A stretch of DNA of 64,000 nt, from assembly GCA_030789695.1 (NCBI GenBank), contig CM061142.1, positions 278,745,043 through 278,809,042 on the forward strand, given 5' to 3'. A program made the position numbers and the translations under genes. Origin of the DNA: Scilla litardierei (Eukaryota; Streptophyta; Magnoliopsida; Asparagales; Asparagaceae). The notes below the pieces were generated by a model. The model was given only the letters and a program-made list of their open reading frames with translations. It ran no database searches and had not been told where the DNA came from. Positions 22,708 to 34,600 of the stretch are shown here, in pieces; positions within the stretch are counted from its first letter, which is position 1, and each line of letters starts with the position of its first letter.

Positions 22708-23095
22708 TGATTACATTATTATGTATGACTAATCCCACGGACCCACAAAGAAAGTGTACCAAAATCATTTGTTTGATTTTCAGGTACCAAAACTATAAGG
22801 GATTAGTAGAAGAGCTCCAATTGAATCTCAAGTTACATGCATGAATTAAGGGGGAGACCCAACTTCACTGATGCAAACTTTGATGGGGAGGCTAAGTAAA
22901 TCTTTTTCACTTGGTATGTATACTATTATATATTTTTTTGTGACGACAAGGGGGAGAAAAAGTGACAAGCAAGAAAAAGCATGAATGAATAATAACAGTA
23001 TCTAAGCAGAGGGGTAAGTACACTTACTCAATGTTTTTATAATCATATTATTCATAAGTTTTTCATTTGGGTGTCATCGTCAAAAAGGGGGAGAG
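22708..23095 (+). other. 3' non-coding region with multiple polypurine tracts, copy 2
   Basis: Same layout as copy 1; some tracts have decayed (tgatggggagg, gcagaggggta). The final PPT aaaaagggggagag (23082-23095) abuts LTR 3. Confidence 0.7.
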
Positions 23096-25026
23096 TGATG
23101 GGAATCTAGTCCCACCCCAAGTGGTTTGTTTTGATGATGATCACACCAAATGTTGTTAAATTACTAATCATACTACTTAAGTGTGTAGGTTGTGCAATAA
23201 GCTAATTGAAGCTCGAAACATACTCCGAGAAGAAGAACTATAGCTACACACATAGAAGATGAAGATAGATTGAGCTCACATTACACGTCTACATTCTAAA
23301 GATCTAGCACAAGAGGAGCTCGAAGATGAAGCTCAAAGAATATGCTCAAGCTCAAGCTAAAGAGGAGCTCAAACTCAAGTGAAGCCTATGCAACTAGCTC
23401 AAGCTCAACCATAGCTTCAAGTTCTTCATAGAGTCTTTTGTGTGAGTTGTTTTTCATTTTCTTAGGATTATGTCAAAGCCAAGAAAGAATATGCACACAC
23501 ACACACAAAATGATTTTCTAAAATGTTTTTAAACATGTTTTAAAACTTATTTGAGACTATACTTTTCATAGAAGCTAAGTTTCAACTTGTAGTCAACTAC
23601 AAACACCCAGTAGTTCACTACACTGATTTCTGTCTTCTACCTGAAAAGATACTCTGGTAGTCGGCTACCAAAATTAGGGAATCGACTACCATTTGTAGCA
23701 AAATTTCTCTGAAACACTCTGGGAGTTGACTACCAAATTTAGGGAGTCGACTACCAGTTGTGCGACCAGAATTCCTTGATTCACTCTCTCATTTAATCCT
23801 TGCTTGATTTTTGGGCAAAAGTCAAACTTGATTTGAATCATTTTGAATTCTCCTTTGGCTCTATAAATAGAGACCATATGAGAACATTTTCCTCACCAAT
23901 TAATTCTTGAGCAAAATTATTATTCTCTCAAAAGATCACATCGTTCTCATCGCTCTCAAAGTTCGTCATAGCCAAAACGGTTTTTCAATTTCTGATCTTA
24001 TTGCTTATATTCTTTTGTAATTCTTTTTAAGATCATTATTATTATTTGGCTATTGCAAATTGGTTTTCAAAATTCTTCTTTTTGATTTTTCATATTCTCA
24101 AAGGATTTTTGAAACATCTAGATTCTAGATCACATTGAATAATTTCATATTCTTTGTGTGGTCTAAGAACACATCTAGATTCTAGATCACATTGAATAAA
24201 TTCATATTCTTTGTGTGATCTACAAACGATTTAAATTCTTTTAGCCATGTTAAGCACAATTGCAAATTTAATTTTGGCTATAGAATTATTGGGTGTAAAA
24301 AACCAATCTCCACTAATTCATTGTGGTGTATTGGATTTGCTTTTACTTGTAGTCCCTTGGTGATAAGGGTGGTTGTAAATCCTTATTATAGGCAAGGTGT
24401 TTGTGAAATTCCTCGGATTGTGAGGCAAGGTAAAGTCCACGGGTTGTGATGCAAGGGTAAAATCCTAGACAAGTCTAGGTGGTCGGAAATCCTAGGTAAG
24501 GCTAGGTATTTGTATTGCTAAGGCAATAGTGGAAATCTCGTACCGGATTGGTCGAGGACTGGACGTACCCAGGGTTGTGGGGAACCAGGATAAAATCCTT
24601 GTGTTTGCGTTTGATTCTCTCTGTGATTGTTTATCTCTACTTTGTTTATCTTGATTCATTGAGCATTACATTTGTAACTCATTCATAATATATTGCAAGA
24701 TCAATTTCTGTATCTGCTTCTCTCTTATACTTCTGTGCAATCTTATATATCTCCATTAAGTATTTATTTAACTGAGATGTGCTTAATTTCTCTCTGGGAG
24801 TCGACTTATGCTCTTAGGGAGTCGACTACCAGAAGAGTGTTATCTCTGACTTGTTTTGAAGATTAATTAAGTTGATTAAGAACCAAGAGTAGATCACTCT
24901 ACTTGGTTTCTTAGGCAACATTAGAAGGCTTTGAATTGTGCTAACCAATTAGAACGAAAAAATTTATTTTTATACAACACTATTCAACCCCCCTTCTAAT
25001 GTTGTTTGCCATCACAAGATCCAACA
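23096..25026 (+). repeat. LTR 3 of the gag-only array
   Basis: 1931 bp, ends CCAACA; followed by gttca in minisatellite register. Carries several substitutions relative to LTRs 1 and 2 (for example ggagttgactacc for ggaagtcgactacc). Confidence 0.9.
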
Positions 25027-26840
25027 GTTCAGTGGTGAGGGGGTGGCCCCTTCGACGTACAGTTGACGATGCGAGATGGTCGTTTAATAGCGAGGGGCTA
25101 GTCCCTTTGACTTACAGCTGACGACACGAGAGGGTCGTTCAGTGGTGAATAGGTGGCCCTTTCGGCTTACGGCTGACGACGTGATAGGGTAGTTCAGTGG
25201 TGAGGGGATGGTCCCTTCGACTTCCGGTTAACGATGAAAGATGGTCGTTCAGTGGCGAGGGGGTGGCCCCTTCGCCTTATGGCTGACGACTCGAGAGCAG
25301 TGGCGATGGGGTGGCCGCTTCGACTTATGGCTGACGATGCAATAGGGTCGTTCAATGGCAAGGGGGTGGTCACTTCGACGTACGACTGACGATGCAAGAT
25401 GGTCATTCAGTGTCGAAGGGGTGGCCCCTTCAACTTACGACTGACGAAGCGATAGGGTCGTTTAGTGGCAAGGGGGTGGCCCCTTCGACTTACGGCTGAC
25501 GATGCAATAGGATCATTCAGTGGCAAAGGGGTGGCCCCTTCGACTTACGGCCGATGAGGTGAGAGGGTCATTCAGTGGTGAAGGGGTGGCCCCTTCGACT
25601 TACGGCTGACGACGCGATAGGGTCATTCAGTAGCGAGGGGGTGACCCCTTCGACTTACGGCTGACGACGCGAGATGGTTGTTCTGTGGCAAGGTAGTGGC
25701 CCCTTCGACTTATGGCTAACGACACAAGAGGATCGTTCAGTGGCGAAGGGGTGGCCCTTTCGACTTACAGCTGATGACGTGAGAGGGTCGTCCAATGGCG
25801 AAGGGGTGGCCCCTTCAACTTACGGCTGACGATACGAGATGTTCGTTTAGTGGCGAGGGGGTGGCCCCTTCGACTTACAGTTGACGGCGTGAGATGTTTG
25901 TCCAGTGGCGACGGGGTGGCTCCTTTGACTTACAGCTGACGATGCGATATGGTCGTTCAGTGGCAAGGGGATGGCCCCTTCGACTTACGGCTGACGATGC
26001 GATATGGCCGTTATGTGGTGAAGGGGTGGCCCCTACGACTTTCGGCTAACGACACGATAGGGTTGTTCAGTGGAAAGGGAGTGTCCCCTTCGACTTACGG
26101 TTGACAACATGAGATGGTCGTTCAGTGGCAAAGGGGTGGCTCCATCGACTTACGGCTGACGACACGAGAAGGTCGTTTAGTGGCGAGGGGGTGGCCTCTT
26201 CGACTTACGGTTGACGACGTGAAATGGTCGTTCAGTGGCGAGAGGGTGGCCCGATCGAATTACGACTGATGACACGAGAGGTTCGTTCAGTGGAGAAGGG
26301 GTGACCCTTTCGACTTATAGCTGACAATACAAGAGGGTCGTTCAGTGGTGAAGGGGTGGCCCCTTCGAATTACGGCTGACGATGTGAGTCGGTTGTTTAG
26401 TGAAGAAGGGGTGGCCCCTTCGACTTACGGCTAACAATCCGAGAGGTTCGTTCAGTGGTGAAGGGGTGGCCCCTTCGACTTACGGCTGACGACACGATAG
26501 AGTCGTTCAGTAGTGAGGGGTGGCCCTTCGACTTACAGCTGACGACGTGAGAGACTCGTTCAGTGGAGAAGGGGTGGCCCCTTTGACTTACGACTGATGA
26601 CGTGATAGGGTCGTTCAGTGGCGAGGGGTGGCCCCTTCAACCTACGGCTACCGATGCGAGAGGGTCGTTCAGTGGCGAGGGGGTGGCCGCTACGACTTAT
26701 GGTTGACGATGCGATATGGTTGTTCAGTGGCAAGGGGGTGGCCCCATTGACTTACGGATAATGCCATGAGAGGGTCATTCAGTGGAGAAGTTTTGTCCAT
26801 TTCGACTTACATCTGAGGATGCAATAGTGTGCACAAATCA
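25027..26840. repeat. 55-bp hairpin minisatellite, right block
   Basis: About 32 degenerate copies. The hairpin gaaggggtggccccttc is retained in most units, while the spacer tends to vary (gacgacgcgagagggtc and the like). It lies on the 3' side of the - strand Tat-type gag at 27130-28701, the same order as gag then 95-bp minisatellite in the element at 37423-44594. It is therefore probably an internal minisatellite of that element and not a centromeric or other free satellite. Confidence 0.85.
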
Positions 26841-27129
26841 GTTTTCATCAATATAATTGTTCAATGAATGTGTCCCCTCTAGATTTTCCTAAGGATCGGA
26901 TCCTTGTAGCGAGGAGCTTGATGGGGTAATTCTCACAAAATTCACAAATGCTTTACCGAAAAAAGCTGTTTCGAAAAGGGAGCAGAATTATATTTGATGA
27001 AAAACAGACATGTTTAACAAAGAAAGAAAAAAGCGTACAGGCATTTTCAATTCTTGCCGGGGGTTACTTTCTTTCCACACTTTTATTTGATCTTGAGCTT
27101 AGATGCTCGCTAGTCGAACACCTTTGTGA
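26841..27129. other. Spacer between the minisatellite and the Tat gag relic
   Basis: No credible gene. Probably the region just downstream of gag in the - strand Tat-type element. Confidence 0.4.
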
Positions 27130-28701
27130 TAGGCGACCTCATCATCTTGCCCTTTTTCTTTGAGGGCCCTTCTTTGCTTGGTTGATCGACTAGGTTCTTG
27201 GGGTGCCCATGTTTGACTAGTGCATCGATTTCTTTCTTAAGTGTCCAGCAATCATTGGTATCATGTCCATAATCATTGTGGTACTTGCAGAACTTAAGGT
27301 CATCCCTTTTTTTATATTTTCCCTTCTTGGCGGGTTCCTAAACCAGTTCTTCTTGCTGGGCATAGGCTAGGACCTCCGCATTGGGTGCATTTTGTCTTGC
27401 ATAAGCTGGGCGCTCCTTACATCTAGGACTCCTCTCCCTCTGTCTCTTATTTCAAGATTCCTGGCGAGGGGTTCCCTGGGATGGCTTGTCTCTCCTGATG
27501 TCTCCACTGCGGGTAGGAGTGCCCTACTTAGTAGCTTCAGCTGGTTCCTTCGCATCTTCAGAGATGGTGAACCGATCTGTTATATTGAACAGCTCCACGA
27601 GGTTGTTAGGTGGAAACTGGTGGAGGGCCCTCCACAAGTGTTTGTTTCGTGCTGCTTGAGTGAAAGCCGCGATGACAGTTACATCCGGTGTATCCTCTAC
27701 CTCGTGCCTTTCATCATTGAACCGTTGGACGAGGGCTCGGATTGGCTCTTTATCCATTTGTTTGAATGTAAAGAGGTGTGAGGACTTTCTCTTGGTACGC
27801 TAACATGCGACAAATCTCCTACAAAACAAATCGGCCAATTCGTCGAATGACCCGACACAGTTGTCGGGTAATCCATTGTACCAGCCCTCCAATGTCTTAA
27901 TTAGGGTAGTGTGGAAAGATCGGTAGAGGTATGACTCGTCGGCCCCATAAAGCAACATCACGTTTAGGTGTTTGCGGAATGTTTGCCCACATGTCGCCTT
28001 TGCCATCATATGTCGGCAAGGCGGGGAGTTTGAATTTTGGGAGAAAGAGAGCATACGTGATGTTCTCCTTCAATGGGGTCCGCCGAAGTGCGGAATGGAT
28101 AAGTTAGAATCGTCCATCCATGCCTTGCATGTAACTAGCTCCTAAGGATCGGTTGGGACTTTCCTCTGCCTCTCTCCTCCCATATCTGCCTGCAAAATCG
28201 AGAGGGCTGTAGCCCAGAGAGACCCCATTTATTACCTGATCCAGGATGCTGCGAGTCGGTCGCTTATAGTTGGAGGGACTGTGTCCTCCCTGGAAACCGA
28301 AGGTACGATTATTAGTCCACATTTCATCGAATTGGAGAGATGTAGGAGTAGTATTGAGTAGGGCAATCTCTTGTCGATCTCCTCTCAGATCTCTTGGATC
28401 TCTAATCATGGTAGCACCTTTCGTCGTTGTCAGAGTTGGATTTGGAGGCGGTAGTTGATCATTTGCGAGTGGTGGATCTCCCATGTTTTGACGCACCAAA
28501 GTTTCCAATCGCTGATACTCTTGTCGACCCGATCTGTAAATCGGTCGAATTATTCCTCAGACACCTTAGGTACCTTGGTGGTCCTTCTGGGTCCTTTTGA
28601 GAGGATGTAGAATCTGAGGCATCCTCCACTTGGACGTTGTTCACATTTTGATTCTCGTTTGGACCTGGGTTCGGTCCGACGTTGCAGGGTCCAACCGACA
28701 T
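27130..28701 (-). pseudogene. Tat/Retand-type gag, multiply frameshifted
   Basis: Begins at ATG 28701 (MSVGPCNVGPNPGPNENQN), about 40 nt after the PBS-like site. Coding pieces are found in all three - strand frames: 28701-28459, 28508-28104, 28054-27800, 27757-27524 and 27555-27367. They include capsid-type segments SFDELADLFCRRFVA and VQRFNDERHEVEDTP. Near 27235-27305 the - strand encodes a knuckle CKYHNDYGHDTNDCW, as in Tat/Retand gags. Its order and content match the gag at 38411-40060. No protease or RT follows. It is dead. Confidence 0.8.
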
Positions 28702-28740
28702 AGCTTGTTGATTGCTTTAGGATGTCGGACTGATGAACGT

Positions 28741-28758
28741 TTCCCACATAAGGCGCCA
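28741..28758 (-). other. Primer-binding-site-like sequence of the Tat relic
   Basis: On the - strand TGGCGCCTTATGTGGGAA, two substitutions away from the site at 38364-38380. It lies next to the LTR that begins (in + coordinates) at 28762. Confidence 0.6.
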
Positions 28759-28761
28759 AAC

Positions 28762-29267
28762 TGTTAAGGCCAAAAATAACCGAACAATTATGATACTGAC
28801 ATGGATCCTTTCTTGCTGAGTTGGAGCATCATCAATCGGTTGAGTGGGACCCTAGGTTGGAAGAACCAGGGTCGCTGGTGGATGGTGGTTGACTTGCGGC
28901 GCATGTTCGACCCTCGAACGGATCGAGCCTCGGTCGATCGATGCTGAGAATCTTAGGCACGACCTTATCTAATGATCAGGATCCGATAATCTGCACCACA
29001 AGGAAGCATCAGGGGGGTCGGATCTGGGTATCGACCCAATTAATCCCCTTCGATGCTTAAGTTAGAATGGGACTTAAGAGACGGAGGGTGCTTGGAACCG
29101 CTGAGATCGACCCAAGGAGGCTCATCTCAGGTCTAGCATCGCAAGCTATTTTGTGGAATAAATATAAGATAAAGTATGTAATTTCAGAGTATCAGATATC
29201 ATACCGCCTTATTCTGTCTGTCATCCATGTATTAATAGACCTCCGGGGTCTCTTCCGCGCTGTTAGG
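28762..29267 (-). mobile_element. LTR of the Tat-type relic, first part
   Basis: From the TG at 28762 to the TTAGG duplication of the Athila-like element inserted at 29268. It resumes at 34294. No ORF. Together the parts give an LTR of roughly 0.8 kb. Confidence 0.6.
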
Positions 29268-30719
29268 TGATTGAACCGGAAAACACGCAAGGCAAGTGTG
29301 CCTTCCACTCCCAAGTGTAGAAGCGTCAATGCAATATAAAATTTATAACCGGTGAGTACCAGGTCGGATCACGGGGACAAGTCGTTCTACACTCGCAAAT
29401 TTGATCGATAAAGAAAGGTACAGCGTGATACAACCACCACACTAAGTGAATGGTAGTGGGAAAATGTGTGGTGAATCTAATGTCCTAACCTAAGTAGGTA
29501 GGGTTAGAGAACCAAATGGGGAGTTAGGATAGCTAGGATGAGAGCATGGTTTGTGGGTTCACCAAGATGGGTGTCAATCAAGCTCAAATACCTCAAATGT
29601 AACTCAATTGGGCCTCCGGCTATGTCATGCTCAATCGGAATATTTCGCATTCATGAACACAATAATTTGCAATAAGTATGGATGCATCATCATAGCACTA
29701 ATTAAAATAGAAACATGGGCTTTTCTCAAAGTGTGCCCTCTTGGGACTTAACCAATAAAAGTGTGCCCTAACAATTCATCCAATATACACAAGATAATAT
29801 GCAAGAGACATTTATAGCTAGGGTTAACAACCAATCATCATGAATCATAACCCAAGCATTCACCATTACTCAATCATCATGAAAAAGATGGAATATTTAT
29901 ACAAAAATATCTTCTCAAGTTCAATACAAAAGAGGAATGGCAAAAATACAAAAGAGAGAGGAAAGCTTTCACCCAAGATGTCTCCCAAATGAGCCCTTGC
30001 CTCCACATATTTGCTCCTCCTCCAAGCTTCTACCCACCCACATGGCCTCCAAGCCCTAGAATTTTAGACAGGAAAAAAGATTGGGGCTGAAAAACAGCCC
30101 CAAAAACCTTAAAATCGCACTCCCAGCGTTTCGGGTCTGTTAATGGGCACTGCAGGTCGGGTTTATGGGCTCCCGACCCGCCCAAAAGCAAAAGCACACG
30201 CAGTAGCCGCCTAGCAGGTTGGATCTGGGTTGGATCCGACCCGCAAACCCGCACCCGCCCGCATCAGCGGGCAGGCCATGTGCCCTGTCGAATTTATGGG
30301 GCACACGCAAAGCACGTGCCCCTGCCTGCCTGCGCGCGCAGGGAGCGGGGGGTGTAGCAGAGTGGGCCGGCCAAGCGGACCGGCCCACAAATCATTATTT
30401 TTTAATTTATTTTTTAAAAAAGAACCTTTTTCTCATTTCCAGAATTGCCTCCCTAGCTTGAAAAAATCCCAAAAAATAGCTCCAAGCTCCAAAAAATCCT
30501 GGAAAAATTCCAGAAAATCCAAAAAATTCCCAGGACTACCTGAAAAATAAGAGAAGCTAAGATTAGTCCATAGAAATCGCATTTTATGTATAAAATAAGA
30601 ATAGGCTTTAATAATCCACGATATCACGAATACGCACGTATCGAAGCCAATATAAACATGATATACATATAAAATGCCCAGAAATGGGGGGAGAAATATG
30701 CAATTTAAATCTCGAATCA
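29268..30719 (-). repeat. 3' LTR of the second Athila-like element (complete)
   Basis: 1452 bp. GC-rich central part (30120-30400) followed by an A-rich part with repeated ccaaaaaat phrases. Apparent ORFs around 30030-30550 lie wholly within the LTR and overlap on both strands; they are not genes. Confidence 0.85.
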
Positions 30720-32000
30720 CACCCCCAACTAGCTTTTTGCTAGTCCCTAGCAAAACAAGCGATATATTCGAATTCACAATATAGCACACATCAAATTCCA
30801 CAATATTCATGGCACATGGAAAATTTTCAACATAAACTCAATTTCAATATACCAACTCCTAAAAGAGAGCAAATCCATAACTAATACTTCAATATGACTC
30901 AAACCATCAAAGCACAAGCAAAGTTTGCATTCATTGAGATTAAAACATAAGCGTGTCATAGTATCTCAATCTTCAAGAACTTGGCCAAAAACAACACTTA
31001 GCTTTCCTAATTCATGGAAGTTTGATATGTGGATCATGTTTATTCATGTTTTTTTAAATGAAACTTAGGATGACCCATGTAATGAGGGTTCGGTCAATGA
31101 CTCCCAAATCAGAAGATTATGGGGAATTGGGGCATTGGGGCAAAAAGGACCCCGCGGACCTAATAACTCGAATCACCTAAGATTCATCAAATCCTATCTT
31201 TCGATGCGAGTCCCCAATGTTTCGTGAGGACCCGGCTACTTGACAAAACTAGAAGAACGATGTACTTATTCTTTTTTTTTCTTTTTCTTTCTTTCTTTCT
31301 TTCTTTTTCTTTTCTTTCTTTTTTTGATCCAACACACCAATCAACCACTCCTCAAGCATAAACCAAGCATATATCCAAGGCCAAATCCCATTAAATTGAA
31401 AACCAATCTACACTAATGACTCAATCCAACTCGTGCATCACAAAGTTTGCACAAAACTAATCAACCAACATCGAAGACAAACTTCATCGAATTATGCACT
31501 ATTTTTGGGAATAGCATATTAAAATTGATCCCATGAAGAAAAATCACTAAAATGCATGCCAATCACAATTTAAGAGTTTGAACATAAGATTTGAATCCAA
31601 ATGAATGCATGAATATGAAGCATGTAAGGGATTAAGCATAAAGCTAGAGGCGTATGGACGAGGAGGATAAATATGATATGCAATAAAGAGCAATGGGTGA
31701 TGGCAAAATGGAGGTATCTAAAAAAATCTAAGCTAAAATCAAAATCCTAACAATCCTAAAGATTCTAACACTCGCCCCCCAACTTAAAATAAACATTGTC
31801 CTCAATGTTGGGAGAGTATTAGACCTCACAAAAGATCCTAGAACAAAAGCATATAAAAAAAGAAAAACATGCTACTAAAGCACATAAAACAAAACACTTA
31901 TTTTATTTATCTACACTAATGGATAGAAAGCACCGTGATTGAAGGGCGGATCTCGGATGTATAACTGTGGAGGTAGCCGATCCATCAGCTCCTTTCGCTC
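30720..32000 (-). other. Non-coding 3' internal region of the second Athila-like element
   Basis: Begins with the PPT complement (cacccccaactagc). A pyrimidine run of tttct/ttctt units lies at 31268-31325. A second cccccaact motif at about 31775-31785 resembles the PPT. No gene seen. Confidence 0.6.
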
Positions 32001-33559
32001 CTACGCCAGCTGCTTTGGAGCTAGGCCTCTACCGGCCTCCTTAGATTCCAGCAATGCAACTCTGAGCATCCCCTTTGGATAATATGTGTCATGTGGAAGA
32101 CGAGCTGCATCAATCCAATTTGTGTCCTCATGTCCTGCAACAAAAGCATTCCAAAATGGGTCGTCAAAAAAAGAATTTAAATGTAAACGACGACAATCTA
32201 AATCAAAAATGTTCGGAAGTGCAAATTGGGATTCAAAAAATTGGGATTCAAAAATGCAAGGCATGATATGGTGGAAGCTTCCCTGAATATTGGCACTAGG
32301 ATGTGGTTGATGCACGATCTCAATAGGAGGGGGAACTGGCTACAAAGACAAATCTGGAGAAAAAGAAAACTCGAGCTCGATATAAATCATTTCGCATTCG
32401 CATTCGCTCTCCTCATCCTTGCTGTCAAGAAGTGTAGGCTCTACAGTCTTCCCCAGGCTGTCCTGAAGATCATCGTGAATGATGGCCTGGTGCGCATCCC
32501 GAGGTAAAGGGTATATGACCTGCTGCACTGAAGTAGGAGGAAGGTCTGGCTCGGGCTCCGTTACGGTCTGTAAACTCACTCACTGACACATATCATCCTC
32601 ATCATCATAAAAGAAAGCTCTCTCAGCAGTCCGTCCCATGCACTCGTACACCACAAAATGGGAATATGACGTAGATGGAAAACAAGAATCCGGCTCTCCA
32701 AAATCATCAATCTCGCTTGTGCCTTCACATGCCTCCACCTCAACATCACCACCAACGAAGAAATGCATGGTGTCATCAACATGGTCGACATGCACCCCAT
32801 CATCCATCTCCTCTGACTCCTCAAGATGTGGACCTTCAGCTTCCTCTACTTGGCCCCAATGCACCCCATCATCATGTTCTTCTTGTTCTTCCATAGGGTC
32901 ACATTGGAATGAGCCCACAACTGGCTCCTCAGGATGGTCATGAACCTGTTGGACTGCGTCTTCATACTCTGCAAGGTCCCTCAGGTAACACCATGAATCC
33001 TCGGTCGAATAATCAAAGAATTCTCCACCGCATCTCATCTGCATGAAGTGTCGCCCAGATGGTAGTAACCCTGTATAAAATATCTGCAGGAGATGGTCCT
33101 CGTGAAAACAATGATGTGGGCATGCAAACATCAAATCACTGAACCTCTGCCAAGCCTGATGGTAGGCCTCTCGATTAGCTTGGTAGAGCTCACTATATGT
33201 TGCTCCATGTCATGCCGCCAATGTACCTGCTCCAAGAAAATAGGCAAAAACACTCGGAGAAATTCAGCCTGAAATGACAACCAAGTAAAATGTGAGTCGA
33301 GAGACAGTAAATCAAACCACAATCTAGCATTATCTTGCAAAGAATAGGGGAAGAATCTAAAATATATGCAATCATTACAAATAATCCCACCAAGACAAGA
33401 ATACATCCACTCTTCAAACTTTTTCATATGTAAATGAGGGTTCTCCCACTCCGAACCATGAAAGAAAGGTGGAGGCGGGATATCCTCCAAGTCAATGCAT
33501 GAAATGTTTGAAGGTGATGCCAATTTTTTAATTTTTTTAAAGAAAATGAAAATTAACAA
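32001..33559 (-). pseudogene. Gag-like polyprotein of the second Athila-like element, broken
   Basis: Coding runs from about 33559 (no ATG; first stop-free codon is TTG) to 32001. The N-terminal part has gag-type segments FFHGSEWENPHLHMKKFEEW and YFRFFPYSLQDNARLWF; a frameshift near 33190-33200 separates it from FACPHHCFHEDHLLQIFYTG in another frame. That second frame then stays open to 32001 apart from TGA at 32580-32582 and TAG at 32340-32342. After the gag fold comes a long acidic E/D-rich region (about 33000-32580) unlike usual gag tails, and a C-terminal part with DPFWNAFVAGHEDTNWIDAA. No protease is recognisable. Confidence 0.65.
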
Positions 33560-33664
33560 CCAAATGAAATAAAACTAAAAAAGGAAAGACACAACACTAA
33601 GAGATAGAAGTATCACACCGAATCTTCCTAAATCAATCAAAAATGCAAATAATAGAAACCGTTG

Positions 33665-33682
33665 TCCCCGACAACGGCGCCA
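33665..33682 (-). other. Primer-binding site of the second Athila-like element
   Basis: On the - strand TGGCGCCGTTGTCGGGGA, one base different from the Asp-type site at 11242-11259, two bases from the LTR. Confidence 0.85.
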
Positions 33683-33684
33683 TA

Positions 33685-34293
33685 TGATTGAACCGAAAAC
33701 GCGCAAGGCAAGCGCCTTCCACTCCCAAGTGTAGGAGCGTCAATGCAATATAAAATTTATAACCGGTGAGTACCAGGTCGGATCATGGGGACAAGTCATT
33801 TTACAATCGCAAGTTTGATCGATAAAAAAAGGTAAAGCGTGATACAACTACCGCACTATGTGAATGGTAGTGGGAAAATGTGTAGTGAATCTACAATCCT
33901 AACCTAAGTAGGTAGGGTTAGAGAACCAAATGGGGAGTTAGGATAGCTAGGAGGAGAACATTGGTTGTGGGTTCACCAATATGGGTGTCAATCAAGCTCA
34001 AATACCTCAAATGTAACTCAATTGGGTCTCCGGCTATGGCATGCTAAAAAATAGCTCCAAGCTCCAAAAAAATCCTGGAAAAATTCCAGAAAATCCAGGA
34101 AATTCTCAGGACTACCTGAAAAATAAGAGAAGCTAAGATTAGTCCATAGAAATCGCATTTTATGTATAAAATAAAAATATGCTTTTATAATCCACGATAT
34201 CATGAATACGCACGTATCGAAGCCAATATAAACATGATATACACATAAAAAGCCCAGAAATGGGAGGAAATATGCAATTTAAACCCCGAATCA
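33685..34293 (-). repeat. 5' LTR of the second Athila-like element, internally deleted
   Basis: 609 bp. It matches the ends of 29268-30719 but joins ccggctatggcatgct directly to aaaaaatagctccaag, removing about 840 bp (roughly 29636-30470 of the complete copy). With the central part gone, the promoter is probably lost. Confidence 0.85.
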
Positions 34294-34600
34294 TTAGGAA
34301 GATAACGATCACCAATTATGGTGTCACGATCTTTCCCCTTTAATAGGGATAACCGTTGCCCACTTCGCTGCTATCTATGAGCTCACCTTCAATCCCACGT
34401 TCAATTGGTGGGAGTGCAACAGGTGACTGGTATGTGGGCCTTGACTGAGTTAGTTTCAGGCTTCTCTCGTGAGCTTTGTGGGCCTTAGTCGCTCGTCGAA
34501 CGAGTCCCCTCGAGTGCCGGCCCCGATGACTCAATAATAACGATTCTGATTTTGATATTAAAGGCGCATATGCAGAATAATGCAATGTACATGAAAATCT
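34294..34600 (-). mobile_element. LTR of the Tat-type relic, second part
   Basis: Continues the sequence broken at 29267. Its far boundary with the Sirevirus-like relic is unclear (between about 34530 and 34610). Confidence 0.45.

Larger units (their letters stand above)
15029..25026 (+). mobile_element. Tandem gag-only retrotransposon array (LTR-gag-LTR-gag-LTR), Sirevirus-like
   Basis: Three direct LTRs of 1931 bp each (15029-16959, 19063-20993, 23096-25026) enclose two internal regions of about 2.1 kb, each holding PBS, gag and multiple PPTs and no pol. This matches the class described as terminal-repeat retrotransposons with a GAG domain (TR-GAG). Palindromes upstream of TATA, repeated AGGGGGAG tracts and a coiled-coil gag point to a Sirevirus (Ty1/copia) parent. 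The flanks attct and gttca occupy the same register of the 55-bp unit, consistent with one insertion whose 5-bp duplication has diverged. The tandem form probably arose by recombination between LTRs of two copies. Confidence 0.88.
29268..34293 (-). mobile_element. Second Athila-like, gag-only retrotransposon
   Basis: Flanked by the 5-bp duplication TTAGG (29263-29267 and 34294-34298). LTRs begin TGATTGAACC and end CGAATCA. An Asp-tRNA-type PBS lies beside the right LTR and a PPT (GCTAGTTGGGGGTG on the -) beside the left LTR, so orientation is -. The internal region holds a broken gag-type frame and long non-coding sequence, no pol. One LTR is 1452 bp, the other has an internal deletion of about 840 bp. 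Confidence 0.85.

Noticed and set aside
25027..26840. CRISPR-like array from regular repeats
   Set aside because: The 55-bp units are contiguous degenerate tandem copies without unique spacers, in a plant genome.
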